DNA of 64,000 bases, taken from assembly GCF_000821305.1 (NCBI RefSeq), contig NZ_CCXK01000016.1:609033-673032 (forward strand), read 5' to 3'. This document shows positions 52,516 to 61,423 of this stretch, piece after piece. The notes under the pieces were generated by a model that did no database searches, was not told where the DNA came from, and saw nothing but the letters and a program-made list of their open reading frames with translations. Positions within the stretch are counted from its first letter, which is position 1, and the number at the start of each line of letters is the position of its first letter. Source of the stretch: Clostridium culturomicium. GTDB taxonomy: Bacteria; Bacillota; Clostridia; Clostridiales; Clostridiaceae. The position numbers were made by a program, and so were the translations under genes.

Positions 52516-54105
52516 ATGAATACTTTGTTTTTAAACGGAAAAATAGCAGCACTGGATGAAAAAAATAATTTTTATGAGGCCCTTGGCATCAAGAATAATA
52601 TAATTGAATTCCTTGGTACTACTGAAGAAGGTAATGCTGAAAAAGCTTCCTATGACCAAATTATAGATTTAAATGGTAAGGTAGTTTTACCTGGCTTTAA
52701 TGACAGCCACCTTCATCTTTTAAACTATGGCTATACCCTTGAGAAAATGGATTTAACAAAGGTTAACTCCATTGAGGAAATGATAGCTGCCGGCATAGAA
52801 TTTATTGCTGAAAGACAAGCAACTTCCCTAAACTGCCTTCTTGGTCGTGGGTGGAATCAAGACAAGCTTAACGAAAACCGCTTTCCTACAAGGGAAGATT
52901 TAGATAAAATTTCTACTGAAATACCAGTAATCTTTACAAGAATATGTGGGCATATTGCAGTTTGTAACTCTGTTGCCTTGGATCACATTTATCATGGAAT
53001 TTTAGAAGGCAACAAAAATATAGATTTAAGCAAGGGGATCTTTATGGAGGATGCACTCTCTATAATTTATGGTATTATTCCACCACCTTCTGTGGAATCT
53101 ATGAAAAGTATGATTTTAAGAACCTGTGATGAATTGCTAAGCTATGGCATAACCTCAGTTCAAACGGATGATTTTGATGCCATGCCTGATAAGTCCTTTG
53201 AAAATGTTATAAAGGCTTATAAAGAGCTGCTTTCAGAGGGCAACTTAAAAGTAAGAATCTATGAGCAATGCTTATTTGAAAATCTTGATGTTTTTAAAGA
53301 GTTTATACATAACGGTTATAAAACTGGTATGGGAGATGACTTTTTCAAAATAGGACCTTTAAAGCTTCTTTTAGATGGAGCCTTAGGTGGAAGAACAGCA
53401 CTTCTCCGAGAAGCGTATAGTGATGATGCAGGAAACTGTGGAATTGGATTATACTCTCAAGAGGCGTTAAATAAATATATTAAAACAGCTCATGATAACG
53501 GCTTCCAAACAGCAGCCCACTGCATCGGTGACAAGGCTATGGATTTATATTTAAATGCCTTAGATAATCTTAATACACCTTTAAAAGCTGGTCGTCATGG
53601 AATAGTTCATTGCCAGATAACTAATGGTGAAATCATTGAACGCATGAATAATATGGATGTTATGGCTTACATTCAGCCAATATTTTTAGATTACGATATG
53701 CATATAGTTGAAGATAGAGTTGGCAGCAGATATAAGGAAACTTATGCCTTTAAAACTATGGATGATAAGGGAATTAAACTATCCATCGGCTGTGATGCTC
53801 CTGTAGTTCACTTTAATCCATTTGAAAACCTATATTCTGCAGTGTGCAGAAAGGATCTTAACAACTTCCCTGAAGGAGGATTCATGCCAGAAGAAAAGCT
53901 CTCTCTTGAAAGAGCCCTAAAGTTATTTACTTCAGGAAGTGCCTATTGCTCCTTTGATGAAGATAAAAAAGGAACCTTAGAGATCGGTAAATTAGCAGAC
54001 TTAGTTGTTTTAGATAAAGATATCTTTAAAATCCCAGAGGATGAAATAAGATATGTTCAAGCTGAAATGACTATGGTTGATGGAAAAATAGTATATACAC
54101 GATAA
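52516..54105 (+). CDS. Amidohydrolase family protein (YtcJ-like)
   Basis: This 529-residue metal-dependent amidohydrolase of the amidohydro-3 group has the beta-strand 1 metal motif NDSHLHLL near 65, QTAAHCIGDKAMD near 337, HGIVHCQ near 366 and SIGCDAPVVHFNPF near 419. Full length. GGAGGATGAATG fits the second of two ATGs (52516). The substrate is not evident; relatives act on amides or cyclic ureas. Divergent from the symporters. Confidence 0.88.
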   Translation: MNTLFLNGKIAALDEKNNFYEALGIKNNIIEFLGTTEEGNAEKASYDQIIDLNGKVVLPGFNDSHLHLLNYGYTLEKMDLTKVNSIEEMIAAGIEFIAERQATSLNCLLGRGWNQDKLNENRFPTREDLDKISTEIPVIFTRICGHIAVCNSVALDHIYHGILEGNKNIDLSKGIFMEDALSIIYGIIPPPSVESMKSMILRTCDELLSYGITSVQTDDFDAMPDKSFENVIKAYKELLSEGNLKVRIYEQCLFENLDVFKEFIHNGYKTGMGDDFFKIGPLKLLLDGALGGRTALLREAYSDDAGNCGIGLYSQEALNKYIKTAHDNGFQTAAHCIGDKAMDLYLNALDNLNTPLKAGRHGIVHCQITNGEIIERMNNMDVMAYIQPIFLDYDMHIVEDRVGSRYKETYAFKTMDDKGIKLSIGCDAPVVHFNPFENLYSAVCRKDLNNFPEGGFMPEEKLSLERALKLFTSGSAYCSFDEDKKGTLEIGKLADLVVLDKDIFKIPEDEIRYVQAEMTMVDGKIVYTR

Positions 54106-54106
54106 T

Positions 54107-54130
54107 AAAAGCAGCCTTAGTGGCTGCTTT
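54107..54130. terminator. Bidirectional terminator
   Basis: AAAAGCAGCC pairs with GGCTGCTTTT around TTAG(T), then TATTTTAT, between the convergent amidohydrolase and flippase genes. Confidence 0.9.
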
Positions 54131-55725
54131 TATTTTATCTTTACTACCTTACTTTTTAGACTTTGTGGCATAAACTCATATATCTTAGGTGAAACCGTAT
54201 CTAATTCATATTTAGTAATTCCCCCAAGAAGGAGCAATGCTGTGAAGTATACTATTACACCAATAAGTATTAATACAAATAGAATTATTCCAGCACCTGC
54301 TCTTGTGTAATATTCCATAAAGAAGCTATTAACTATGACGTACTTTAAAACTAATAAAACAGCACTCATAATCATTGCTGAAATTATTGAAGTTTTACTT
54401 TGCTTTACAATTGGAATCTTAACCTGAAACTCCTTTTGTAGCTTTTTATGGTTAATAACTGTAGCTATCATAAGTGATACTATGGTTGCTATTACTGCTC
54501 CAATTATATTTATGCTATCTATCCTTACTAACATTATGTTTATTAAAGTTTTTATTAAAATTGTTGCTATGCCTAGGTTTATAATAAACCCAAATTTATC
54601 CATCCCCTGAAGAACAATATTTTGAATAGTTGTCAATGCCATGAATAATAAAGCCACAGCACCAATTGATAGAATTTCATAACCAAAGGTTCTTCCAAAC
54701 ACAAAATAAAAAACCTCTTTACTTAAAATCATAAGACCAAACACTGCCGGAATTGTAATCATATAGGTCAACTTATAAAAATATGAGGTCTGAATCATCA
54801 ACTCTTTTTTATTTTTTTCTATATATCCTTTTATTATCTTTGGAAAGATACCAATCCCTAGTGAAGTTACAATAACAAGTGGCACACTTATAATTGTTGT
54901 ATAATATTTTAAAGTTGCTGTTTTAACATTAACATCACCATGAATTAAATTCCTGATTGTGATAACATCAATTAAGTTAGATATATTTTGTATTGCTGCA
55001 ATGAGTATAAAGGGCACTGCATAAGTAAGCAAAGTTTTTAATATTTCCCGCTTCTTTGACTTTGATATTCTCACTTGTTTTAAATTTGATTTTTCTATGT
55101 ACTTCTTATTTATAATATACCTTACGTATATTAAAGCACCTAAAGCTCCAATTGTAGTTCCAACTGTGCCTCCAGTACTTCCCCACTTAGTTGAAAATTT
55201 CATAAGCTGAAAAGCAAAAATAAGGCTAAAGACTACATTTAATACCTGCTCAATAATATTTGAAACACTTAAGGAAAGCATATCCTTACACCCTTGAAAA
55301 TAACCTCTATATGCTGTTAAAATTGATGCAATGAAAACTGCAGGAGATAAAAAAACAAATACCCAAAATGATTGTTCACTATTAAGCAGTTTTGAAAGCG
55401 GCTTTGCCATAACAGCAAATAAAACTGCAATCACACCACCATATATAAATAACACATTCCTTGCGACCTTCATCACTTGTAATTCACTTTTATCATTGGT
55501 CTTAACCTTATACTCTGCCACTAGCTTTGTTGTTGCCGGAAGCATTCCAAGACTTGTTAATGCAAACAAAAATATAAACACATCATAACCAACTGTATAA
55601 ATGGCAATACCCTCATCCGTTAATATATAGGACAAAATTGGCATATATAAAGCTGATAATACTTTTAATACTATGCTGGATATAGATAAAATAATAATTC
55701 CTCGTCCAATTGACTTTTCTTCCAT
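54130..55725 (-). CDS. Polysaccharide/lipid flippase, SpoVB/MurJ-like (MOP superfamily)
   Basis: This 531-residue protein has about 14 helices with ILSISSIVLKVLSALYMPIL at the start and YRGYFQGCKDMLSLSVSNII near 142, features of the SpoVB/YtgP/YkvU group that flip lipid-linked oligosaccharides for the cell wall or spore cortex. The frame opens at a GTG (55737) within AAGGTGATT, which is better read as the ribosome-binding site for the ATG at 55725 (MEEKSIGRG). Monocistronic. Confidence 0.86.
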   Translation of the reverse strand: MEEKSIGRGIIILSISSIVLKVLSALYMPILSYILTDEGIAIYTVGYDVFIFLFALTSLGMLPATTKLVAEYKVKTNDKSELQVMKVARNVLFIYGGVIAVLFAVMAKPLSKLLNSEQSFWVFVFLSPAVFIASILTAYRGYFQGCKDMLSLSVSNIIEQVLNVVFSLIFAFQLMKFSTKWGSTGGTVGTTIGALGALIYVRYIINKKYIEKSNLKQVRISKSKKREILKTLLTYAVPFILIAAIQNISNLIDVITIRNLIHGDVNVKTATLKYYTTIISVPLVIVTSLGIGIFPKIIKGYIEKNKKELMIQTSYFYKLTYMITIPAVFGLMILSKEVFYFVFGRTFGYEILSIGAVALLFMALTTIQNIVLQGMDKFGFIINLGIATILIKTLINIMLVRIDSINIIGAVIATIVSLMIATVINHKKLQKEFQVKIPIVKQSKTSIISAMIMSAVLLVLKYVIVNSFFMEYYTRAGAGIILFVLILIGVIVYFTALLLLGGITKYELDTVSPKIYEFMPQSLKSKVVKIK

Positions 55726-55898
55726 ATCTTTAATCACCTTAATTCTTTTTCTGATTCATTTTCCACACAGTATAACAATAATTGTACTAAATTAACTTAC
55801 ACTATTACATTAATTATACACAAGTGACATATATGTTTAAACAAATTTTACTCTTATATATAACAACTAACCCACTCAGTTCAATTACTCTATCATAT

Positions 55899-55947
55899 AA
55901 AAGCATAAGCATAAACCATTCTGCATATGGTCTATGCTTATGCTTTT
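55899..55947 (-). terminator. Strong terminator after the M23 peptidase
   Basis: AAAAGCATAAGCATA.ACCA pairs with TGGT.TATGCTTATGCTTTT (15 bp plus four). It lies 20 bases past the peptidase stop and is symmetric enough to act on both strands. Confidence 0.85.
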
Positions 55948-55966
55948 ATAATATTAATTTTTAAAC

Positions 55967-57136
55967 TTAATAAATATAATATGGAGCTGGGTCTACCTTA
56001 ACCCCACCTATTATTACCTCAAAGTGAATATGTGGTCCTGTAGAGTTTCCTGTAGAACCAACTGAAGCAATTCTTTGTCCACCTGAAACCTGCTCTCCCG
56101 CACTTACATTAAGAACTGAATTATGTGCATATAAAGTGCTCATATCTCCATGATTAATAACAACTACGTTACCATATCCGCTCATCCATCCTGAATATGC
56201 TACAGTTCCTGCTTTTAAAGCAAAAACTCCTGCACCATGTGGTGCTCCTAGATCAAGAGCTCCATGAGATTCCCACACCCCAGTTATTGGGTTCGGTCTT
56301 GGATCAAAGGTTGAAGTAATTGGATATGCCATTCCACCGGTAATCGAAAAAATATCTCCATTTCCTGCTGTTGTAGAGCCAGCATCACCTCTGCTTGGTC
56401 TTTCATCTTGAACAGCTTCAGCTTCCATTGTATTGATAGCACTAAGAAGTTCATTAAACTCAGCTTCCATTTGAGCTATTTTAGCTTCTTCTGCTGCAAT
56501 ATCAGCTTCCAATCCTGCCACCAACGCATTTTTTGCAGCAGTTTTAGCATTTAACTCATTAGTTTTTACTTCTACAACCATTTTATCGTCTTGAAGTTTG
56601 GCTTTTTCCTCTTCTGCTTCCTTAGTTACTGAGGCAAGCTCCCTTTGATTCTTTTCAAATTCCTCCATAACTTCCTTGTCGAACTTGATCATTCTCATTA
56701 AATAATCAATTCTTTTCAACATATCTGTTATCCCCTGAGATTCTAAAAGAATTTCAATGTAGCTTTGTCCTTGACTCTTATACAGAGTTCTCATTCTTTC
56801 ATTTACAACATGCTGATTATCTTCAATTGCCTTTGTAAGTTCCTCTGTTTTAACTTTTAATTCCTCTAAATTTTTATTTGATACTTCTATCTTGCTATTT
56901 AATTCATTAATTTCCTTATTAAGCGCTTCTGCCTCACTATTTAATGCCTCAACTTCTCTAGTAACGGTGTCTTTCTTGCTTTCTAGTTCATTAACTCTTG
57001 CTTTTCCTGCATCTATTTCAGCTTCTACATCGGATGATTGCTGCTTTTTGTCACTAAGATCATCTGCAAAAACTGTAGCTGAAAAAAGGCTTGTACACAT
57101 TAAAACTGATATTAAAACTTTTATTCGCTTGTTCAT
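55967..57136 (-). CDS. Secreted M23 peptidoglycan endopeptidase with coiled coil (EnvC-like)
   Basis: A signal peptide ends near residue 24 (TVFADD). A long coiled coil follows (about 28-235, two blocks separated by MRTLYKSQGQSYIEILLES), then a C-terminal LytM domain (about 275-389) with the zinc ligands in HGALDLG and HIHFE, and NHGDMSTLYAH between them. The 389-residue protein fits EnvC/PcsB-type hydrolases that split peptidoglycan cross-bridges at division, usually under FtsEX control. Ribosome-binding site GGAGGGTGTAAA. No ftsEX is nearby in this window. Confidence 0.9.
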   Translation of the reverse strand: MNKRIKVLISVLMCTSLFSATVFADDLSDKKQQSSDVEAEIDAGKARVNELESKKDTVTREVEALNSEAEALNKEINELNSKIEVSNKNLEELKVKTEELTKAIEDNQHVVNERMRTLYKSQGQSYIEILLESQGITDMLKRIDYLMRMIKFDKEVMEEFEKNQRELASVTKEAEEEKAKLQDDKMVVEVKTNELNAKTAAKNALVAGLEADIAAEEAKIAQMEAEFNELLSAINTMEAEAVQDERPSRGDAGSTTAGNGDIFSITGGMAYPITSTFDPRPNPITGVWESHGALDLGAPHGAGVFALKAGTVAYSGWMSGYGNVVVINHGDMSTLYAHNSVLNVSAGEQVSGGQRIASVGSTGNSTGPHIHFEVIIGGVKVDPAPYYIY

Positions 57137-57358
57137 TTTACACCCTCCTCACAAGTTTATTAGGATAAAATACCCCTTCTACCATATTAGCCCCTGACCT
57201 CTTTTCTGTCAACAAAACATAGATAAGTCTAAATATTCAACCTTAAAAATTAACATTTATTTGAGTATTTTTCCACAATCTTTAATTATCTGGTACATAT
57301 AGTCATCTTTCTGTAAACTTATGTATAAATTATGATGTCTTCTTATTTAAGTAAAAAC

Positions 57359-57386
57359 AAAAGGAATTGCCCTCGCAATTCCTTTT
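57359..57386 (-). terminator. Terminator after the P-type ATPase
   Basis: AAAAGGAATTGC and GCAATTCCTTTT form a perfect 12-bp stem with a 4-base loop, followed on the minus strand by GTTTTTAC. Confidence 0.9.
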
Positions 57387-57398
57387 ATTAAATTACAC

Positions 57399-59807
57399 TT
57401 AAAGTTTTTCTACCTTCATCACTCTCATAGCATTTAAGATGGCTATTACTGAAACTCCAACATCAGCAAATACAGCCTCCCACATAGTTGCAATACCAAA
57501 AGCTCCAAGGACTAAAAATATTCCTTTCACTCCTAATGCAAACACGATATTCTGCCAAACTATAGTTTTAGTTCTCTTTGCAATTTTAATTGCATCAGCT
57601 ATTTTAGATGGTTCATCAGTCATAATAACAATATCTGCTGCTTCTATAGCCGCATCTGAACCAAGTCCTCCCATGGCAATTCCAATATCTGCTCTAGCAA
57701 GTACTGGAGCATCATTTATTCCATCACCAACAAAGATAAGCTTTCCTTTTGGAGACTTCTGTTTATCTAAAGCTTCAAGTTTCTCAACTTTATCTGTAGG
57801 TAATAATTCTGCATAAACCTGATCTAACCCAAGTTCTTTTCCAACCTTTTCACCAACGACCTTAGCATCACCTGTAAGCATTACAGTTGTCTTAACGCCA
57901 AGAGCCTTTAAACTTTGAATAGCTTTTGCTGAATCCTCTTTAACCTCATCAGATATTACAATATATCCTGCATACTCTTTATCAACTGCTAAATGAACCA
58001 CAGTTCCAACAGCTCTAACCTCATCGTAGCTTATATTTTCTTTTTTCATAAGCTTAGCATTTCCAGCTAATACTTCTTTTCCTTTTTTCATTAACTTAAG
58101 CATACCACTTGAAAGCTGCTCGCCTAAAATTACTACCTTTGTACCATGACCAGAGATTTCATCATAGGTGTCAATTCTACCTCTATCAACTTCTTTTCCA
58201 TAAGCCTTTAATATTGAAATTCCAATTGGGTGATTTGAGTAGCTTTCTGCAAAAGCTGCAAGTTCAAGAAGTTCATCTTTTGAATATCCTTCTCTTGTAA
58301 CAATTTTAGTTACCTTAAACACACCTTTAGTTAAAGTTCCTGTTTTATCGAATACAACAGTTTCAACATCATTTAAAGCTTCAAGATAGTTACTTCCTTT
58401 AACAAGAACACCTCTCTTAGATGCACCACCAATTCCTCCAAAGAACCCTAGAGGTATTGATATAACAAGAGCACATGGACATGAAATAACTAGGAAGATT
58501 AATGCTCTATATAACCAATCTGAAAAAGAAGCTCCACTAATTACCATTGGAGGTATTACAGCAATAGCTGCCGCTGTTATAACTACAACTGGAGTGTAGT
58601 ATCTAGCGAACTTAGTGATAAAGTTCTCTGTTTGAGCCTTTTTACTGCTGGCATTTTGAACTAAATCTAAAATCTTAGAAACTGTAGATTCCCCAAACTC
58701 CTTGGCAACTTCAATCTCAAGAACTCCATTTTTATTGATAAATCCGCTTAGAACTTCATTCCCAGCTTCAACTTCTCTTGGTACAGATTCACCAGTTAAA
58801 GCTGAAGTATCCATCATGGAAGCACCTGAAATAACCTTACCATCTAGCGGTACCTTCTCACCAGGTTTAACAATGATTATATCGCCAATTGCAACCTCTT
58901 CTGGTGCAACCTTCTTAACATCATCTCCAACCTTTAAATTAGCAAAGTCTGGTCTTATATCCATTAAAGAGCTGATTGATTTTCTTGAACGGTTAACTGC
59001 TATGCTTTGGAACAACTCTCCAACCTGATAGAACAACATAACTCCAACACCCTCTGGAAATTCTCCAATAATGAAAGCACCAATAGTTGCAATTGCCATT
59101 AGGAAATTCTCATCAAAAACCTGTCCTCTAAATATATTTTTTATAGCTCTTAGTAAAACTTCTCCACCAACAATCAGATATGCAATAAAAAATACGGAAA
59201 GCTCAGCCCAATCCGGTAGCTTTAATATGCTTCCAAGAAGGAAAAGTACTCCACCAACACCTAGCTGAATGAATTCTTTTTTATAGCTTACTTCATCTGA
59301 AGCCTCGTCCACTTTTTTTTCTGACTTTGACTCTGTTCCATTATCTATAACTTTAACATCTGGCTCTAATTTATTTACGATTGTAGTAGCCTCATCAACA
59401 ATTCTTTTCATTTCATGATTACTGTCAGCTTCAATAATCAGCTTTTTAGCCATAAAATCTAATGTAGAACTCCTTACACCTGAAATATTCTTAACTTGAT
59501 TCTCTATTTTTGCCGCACAGTTTGCACAATCAAGTCCCATTAAAATAAGAGTCTTCTTTGATCCCTTATTGATTACTTTTTCTTTTACAATTACATGGGA
59601 TTCTATTCTATTAACAATATTTTTCACATTATTTAATACAACATTTAAATCCTGTCCACCTTCAGTCTCAATGGAAAGTGTTTTGGTCATAAAGTTCATG
59701 GTAGCTGTTATACCACTTATTCTATTTATTTCTGTTTCAATTTTAGTAGCACAATTAGCACACTCTAATCCTTCTAAAATTAACTCTTTTTTCTGCTTTA
59801 CTGTCAT
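57399..59807 (-). CDS. cadA: Heavy-metal P1B-type ATPase (Cd/Zn/Pb exporter)
   Basis: The 802-residue pump has two N-terminal heavy-metal-associated domains, each with CANCA(T/A)K (near residues 15 and 90). Then follow CPC in SCPCALVIS near 445, DKTGTLT phosphorylation Asp near 487, the SNHPIGIS motif near 535, MLTGD near 640 and GDGINDAPVLA near 690. CPC plus the two HMA domains fit the Cd/Zn/Pb subgroup (CadA/ZntA) rather than copper. AGGAGGGGAAATTAT precedes the ATG at 59807; the longer frame to 59843 is not used. A strong promoter and ArsR-type operator lie upstream. Confidence 0.93.
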   Translation of the reverse strand: MTVKQKKELILEGLECANCATKIETEINRISGITATMNFMTKTLSIETEGGQDLNVVLNNVKNIVNRIESHVIVKEKVINKGSKKTLILMGLDCANCAAKIENQVKNISGVRSSTLDFMAKKLIIEADSNHEMKRIVDEATTIVNKLEPDVKVIDNGTESKSEKKVDEASDEVSYKKEFIQLGVGGVLFLLGSILKLPDWAELSVFFIAYLIVGGEVLLRAIKNIFRGQVFDENFLMAIATIGAFIIGEFPEGVGVMLFYQVGELFQSIAVNRSRKSISSLMDIRPDFANLKVGDDVKKVAPEEVAIGDIIIVKPGEKVPLDGKVISGASMMDTSALTGESVPREVEAGNEVLSGFINKNGVLEIEVAKEFGESTVSKILDLVQNASSKKAQTENFITKFARYYTPVVVITAAAIAVIPPMVISGASFSDWLYRALIFLVISCPCALVISIPLGFFGGIGGASKRGVLVKGSNYLEALNDVETVVFDKTGTLTKGVFKVTKIVTREGYSKDELLELAAFAESYSNHPIGISILKAYGKEVDRGRIDTYDEISGHGTKVVILGEQLSSGMLKLMKKGKEVLAGNAKLMKKENISYDEVRAVGTVVHLAVDKEYAGYIVISDEVKEDSAKAIQSLKALGVKTTVMLTGDAKVVGEKVGKELGLDQVYAELLPTDKVEKLEALDKQKSPKGKLIFVGDGINDAPVLARADIGIAMGGLGSDAAIEAADIVIMTDEPSKIADAIKIAKRTKTIVWQNIVFALGVKGIFLVLGAFGIATMWEAVFADVGVSVIAILNAMRVMKVEKL

Positions 59808-59834
59808 ATAATTTCCCCTCCTTTTGATTGAATA

Positions 59835-59852
59835 TATGAGCAATCATTCATA
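59835..59852 (-). promoter_or_regulatory. ArsR/SmtB-type operator of cadA
   Basis: TATGAGCAATCATTCATA is an imperfect palindrome of the type bound by metal-sensing ArsR-family repressors (CadC, SmtB, CzrA). It lies just downstream of the predicted start site, so binding would block transcription until metal releases it. No arsR-family gene is present in the window. Confidence 0.65.
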
Positions 59853-59864
59853 CGTTATAGTTTC

Positions 59865-59893
59865 ATTATATTCATATAGTATGTAGTTGTCAA
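59865..59893 (-). promoter_or_regulatory. Consensus sigma-A promoter of cadA
   Basis: TTGACA (59888-59893) and TATAAT (59865-59870) with a 17-bp spacer, both hexamers perfect, on the minus strand. Start site expected near 59858. Confidence 0.85.
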
Positions 59894-59954
59894 TTGATTA
59901 TTTAAAATTATTATTCCTCGAAAACCTTCAAAAAAACCTCTTAATCGCTATATA

Positions 59955-59981
59955 AAAAAACGGACCTCTAGGGTCCATTTT
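59955..59981 (-). terminator. Terminator after the amidohydrolase
   Basis: On the minus strand ATGGACC.. pairs with GGTCCGT around CTAGA, ending in seven Ts, directly before 59983. Confidence 0.85.
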
Positions 59982-59982
59982 T

Positions 59983-61230
59983 TTACAGTATTTTTTTTAT
60001 AATATCTCCTTCCTTCATAATAATATCCATATTTTCAACAGCTATCTCTCGGATATTTTTCAAAGGGTTTCCATCTATAACCAGCAAATCTGCAAACTTA
60101 CCTTTCTCTAATGTACCAGTAATATCTCCAATCCTAAGCATCTCAGCTCCAATTTTTGTTGCAGCCATTATAGTATCCATTGGTGATATTCCTGCCTTTT
60201 CAACGAAGGAATACATTTCTCCGATGGCAGTTATCCCATAAGGTGTGAGGCTTGAACAGAAGGAATCCGACCCAATTGTTAACCCAATGCCCTTTTCTTT
60301 TGCCTTCCTTAGGTTTGCATAAACACGATTAAGCTCTTTCTCAGCTACTGTGTCCCCCGGATACTGATCGTGAACCTCTGGAATATATGGAGGAGCATAG
60401 GTTTTAAACCATTCATTAAGGAATTGAATAGTGGGACAGAAATATATTTGCTTTTCTGCCATTATATCCAAACAGTCATCATTAAGAGTTTGTCCATGAA
60501 TAATTAAATGAACACCAGCCTTTGCAGAATCAAGGGCTCCTTCATAGCCTTCAGCATGAGACCAAACAGGAATACCAACCATGTTACATTCCTCCACCAC
60601 AGCCTTTATCTCTTCAAAGGTATAATGCTGATGAAGCTTTTGGTCCCATCTCCATATTCCTCCACCTGTTGACCATATCTTAATAGCATCTGGATTCTCT
60701 CTTAATCTTCTTCTAACAGCCTTACGTAAATCCCATGGACCGTCAATTCGCTCTGCCCAAGGGTGTGACTCCTCGTTATACCACTGTGGCAGCCTGTGAG
60801 AATCACCATGTCCACAGGTTCTTGAGAATCCAAGTCCTGTTCCAACCACACGAGGCCCCTTCATTACTCCGACTTCAATCATATTACGAATATGTAATCC
60901 TGAACGTGAAATTTCTCCAACGGTAGTTAATCCATGCTCAAGGCATTCATGTGCCTGCTGCACAGCCACAACTGTTTTCTGAATTGGATCTTCTAAAATC
61001 CAGTCCCTATCATCATCTGTAAGATTCCCTGAAAAATGCAGATGACTATCAATAAGACCTGGCATGATTGTTTTTCCTGTTATATTAACTACCTTATAAT
61101 CATTTCCAAAATCTATGTAAGTTCCTGCATATTCAATCTTTTTATCAGCAACTAATACTAATGAATTTTCAACTGGTTCCTTACCTGTGCCATCAATAAG
61201 CAAGCCACCAATGAAAGCATATTTAGTCAT
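59983..61230 (-). CDS. Amidohydrolase family protein (prolidase/imidazolonepropionase-like)
   Basis: This 415-residue metal-dependent amidohydrolase has motifs DSHLHFSG near 62, KIWSTGGGIW near 182, VWSHAEGYEG near 222, LIIHGQTLN near 246 and IGSDSFCSSLTPYG near 318. The TIM-barrel metal ligands are all in place. Relatives cleave peptides, ureas or pesticide-like esters; substrate unknown. GGGGGAATGAAA spaces best with the second in-frame ATG (61230) giving MTKYAFIGG. Monocistronic. Confidence 0.87.
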   Translation of the reverse strand: MTKYAFIGGLLIDGTGKEPVENSLVLVADKKIEYAGTYIDFGNDYKVVNITGKTIMPGLIDSHLHFSGNLTDDDRDWILEDPIQKTVVAVQQAHECLEHGLTTVGEISRSGLHIRNMIEVGVMKGPRVVGTGLGFSRTCGHGDSHRLPQWYNEESHPWAERIDGPWDLRKAVRRRLRENPDAIKIWSTGGGIWRWDQKLHQHYTFEEIKAVVEECNMVGIPVWSHAEGYEGALDSAKAGVHLIIHGQTLNDDCLDIMAEKQIYFCPTIQFLNEWFKTYAPPYIPEVHDQYPGDTVAEKELNRVYANLRKAKEKGIGLTIGSDSFCSSLTPYGITAIGEMYSFVEKAGISPMDTIMAATKIGAEMLRIGDITGTLEKGKFADLLVIDGNPLKNIREIAVENMDIIMKEGDIIKKIL

Positions 61231-61349
61231 TTTCATTCCCCCTTAATTTAACCCTAAATATAATATATATTATATCAAACATAATATATTATTAAAAATT
61301 AAGTATTATAATTTTAACTTTAAATAATGCTGTAAATACATACCTAAGT

Positions 61350-61392
61350 AAAAAATAGACTAAAATGACCTTGAAATGATTTTAGTCTATTT
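61350..61392 (-). terminator. Terminator after the DUF4179 gene
   Basis: AAATAGACTAAAA pairs with TTTTAGTCTATTT around a 15-base loop; on the minus strand it is followed by TTTAC. Confidence 0.8.
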
Positions 61393-61423
61393 AGATTCAT
61401 ATAATCATTGAAGTTCAATTTTT

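Noticed and set aside
57439..59811. Series of plus-strand frames opposite the P-type ATPase
   Set aside because: Antisense shadows of a gene with every family motif in place.
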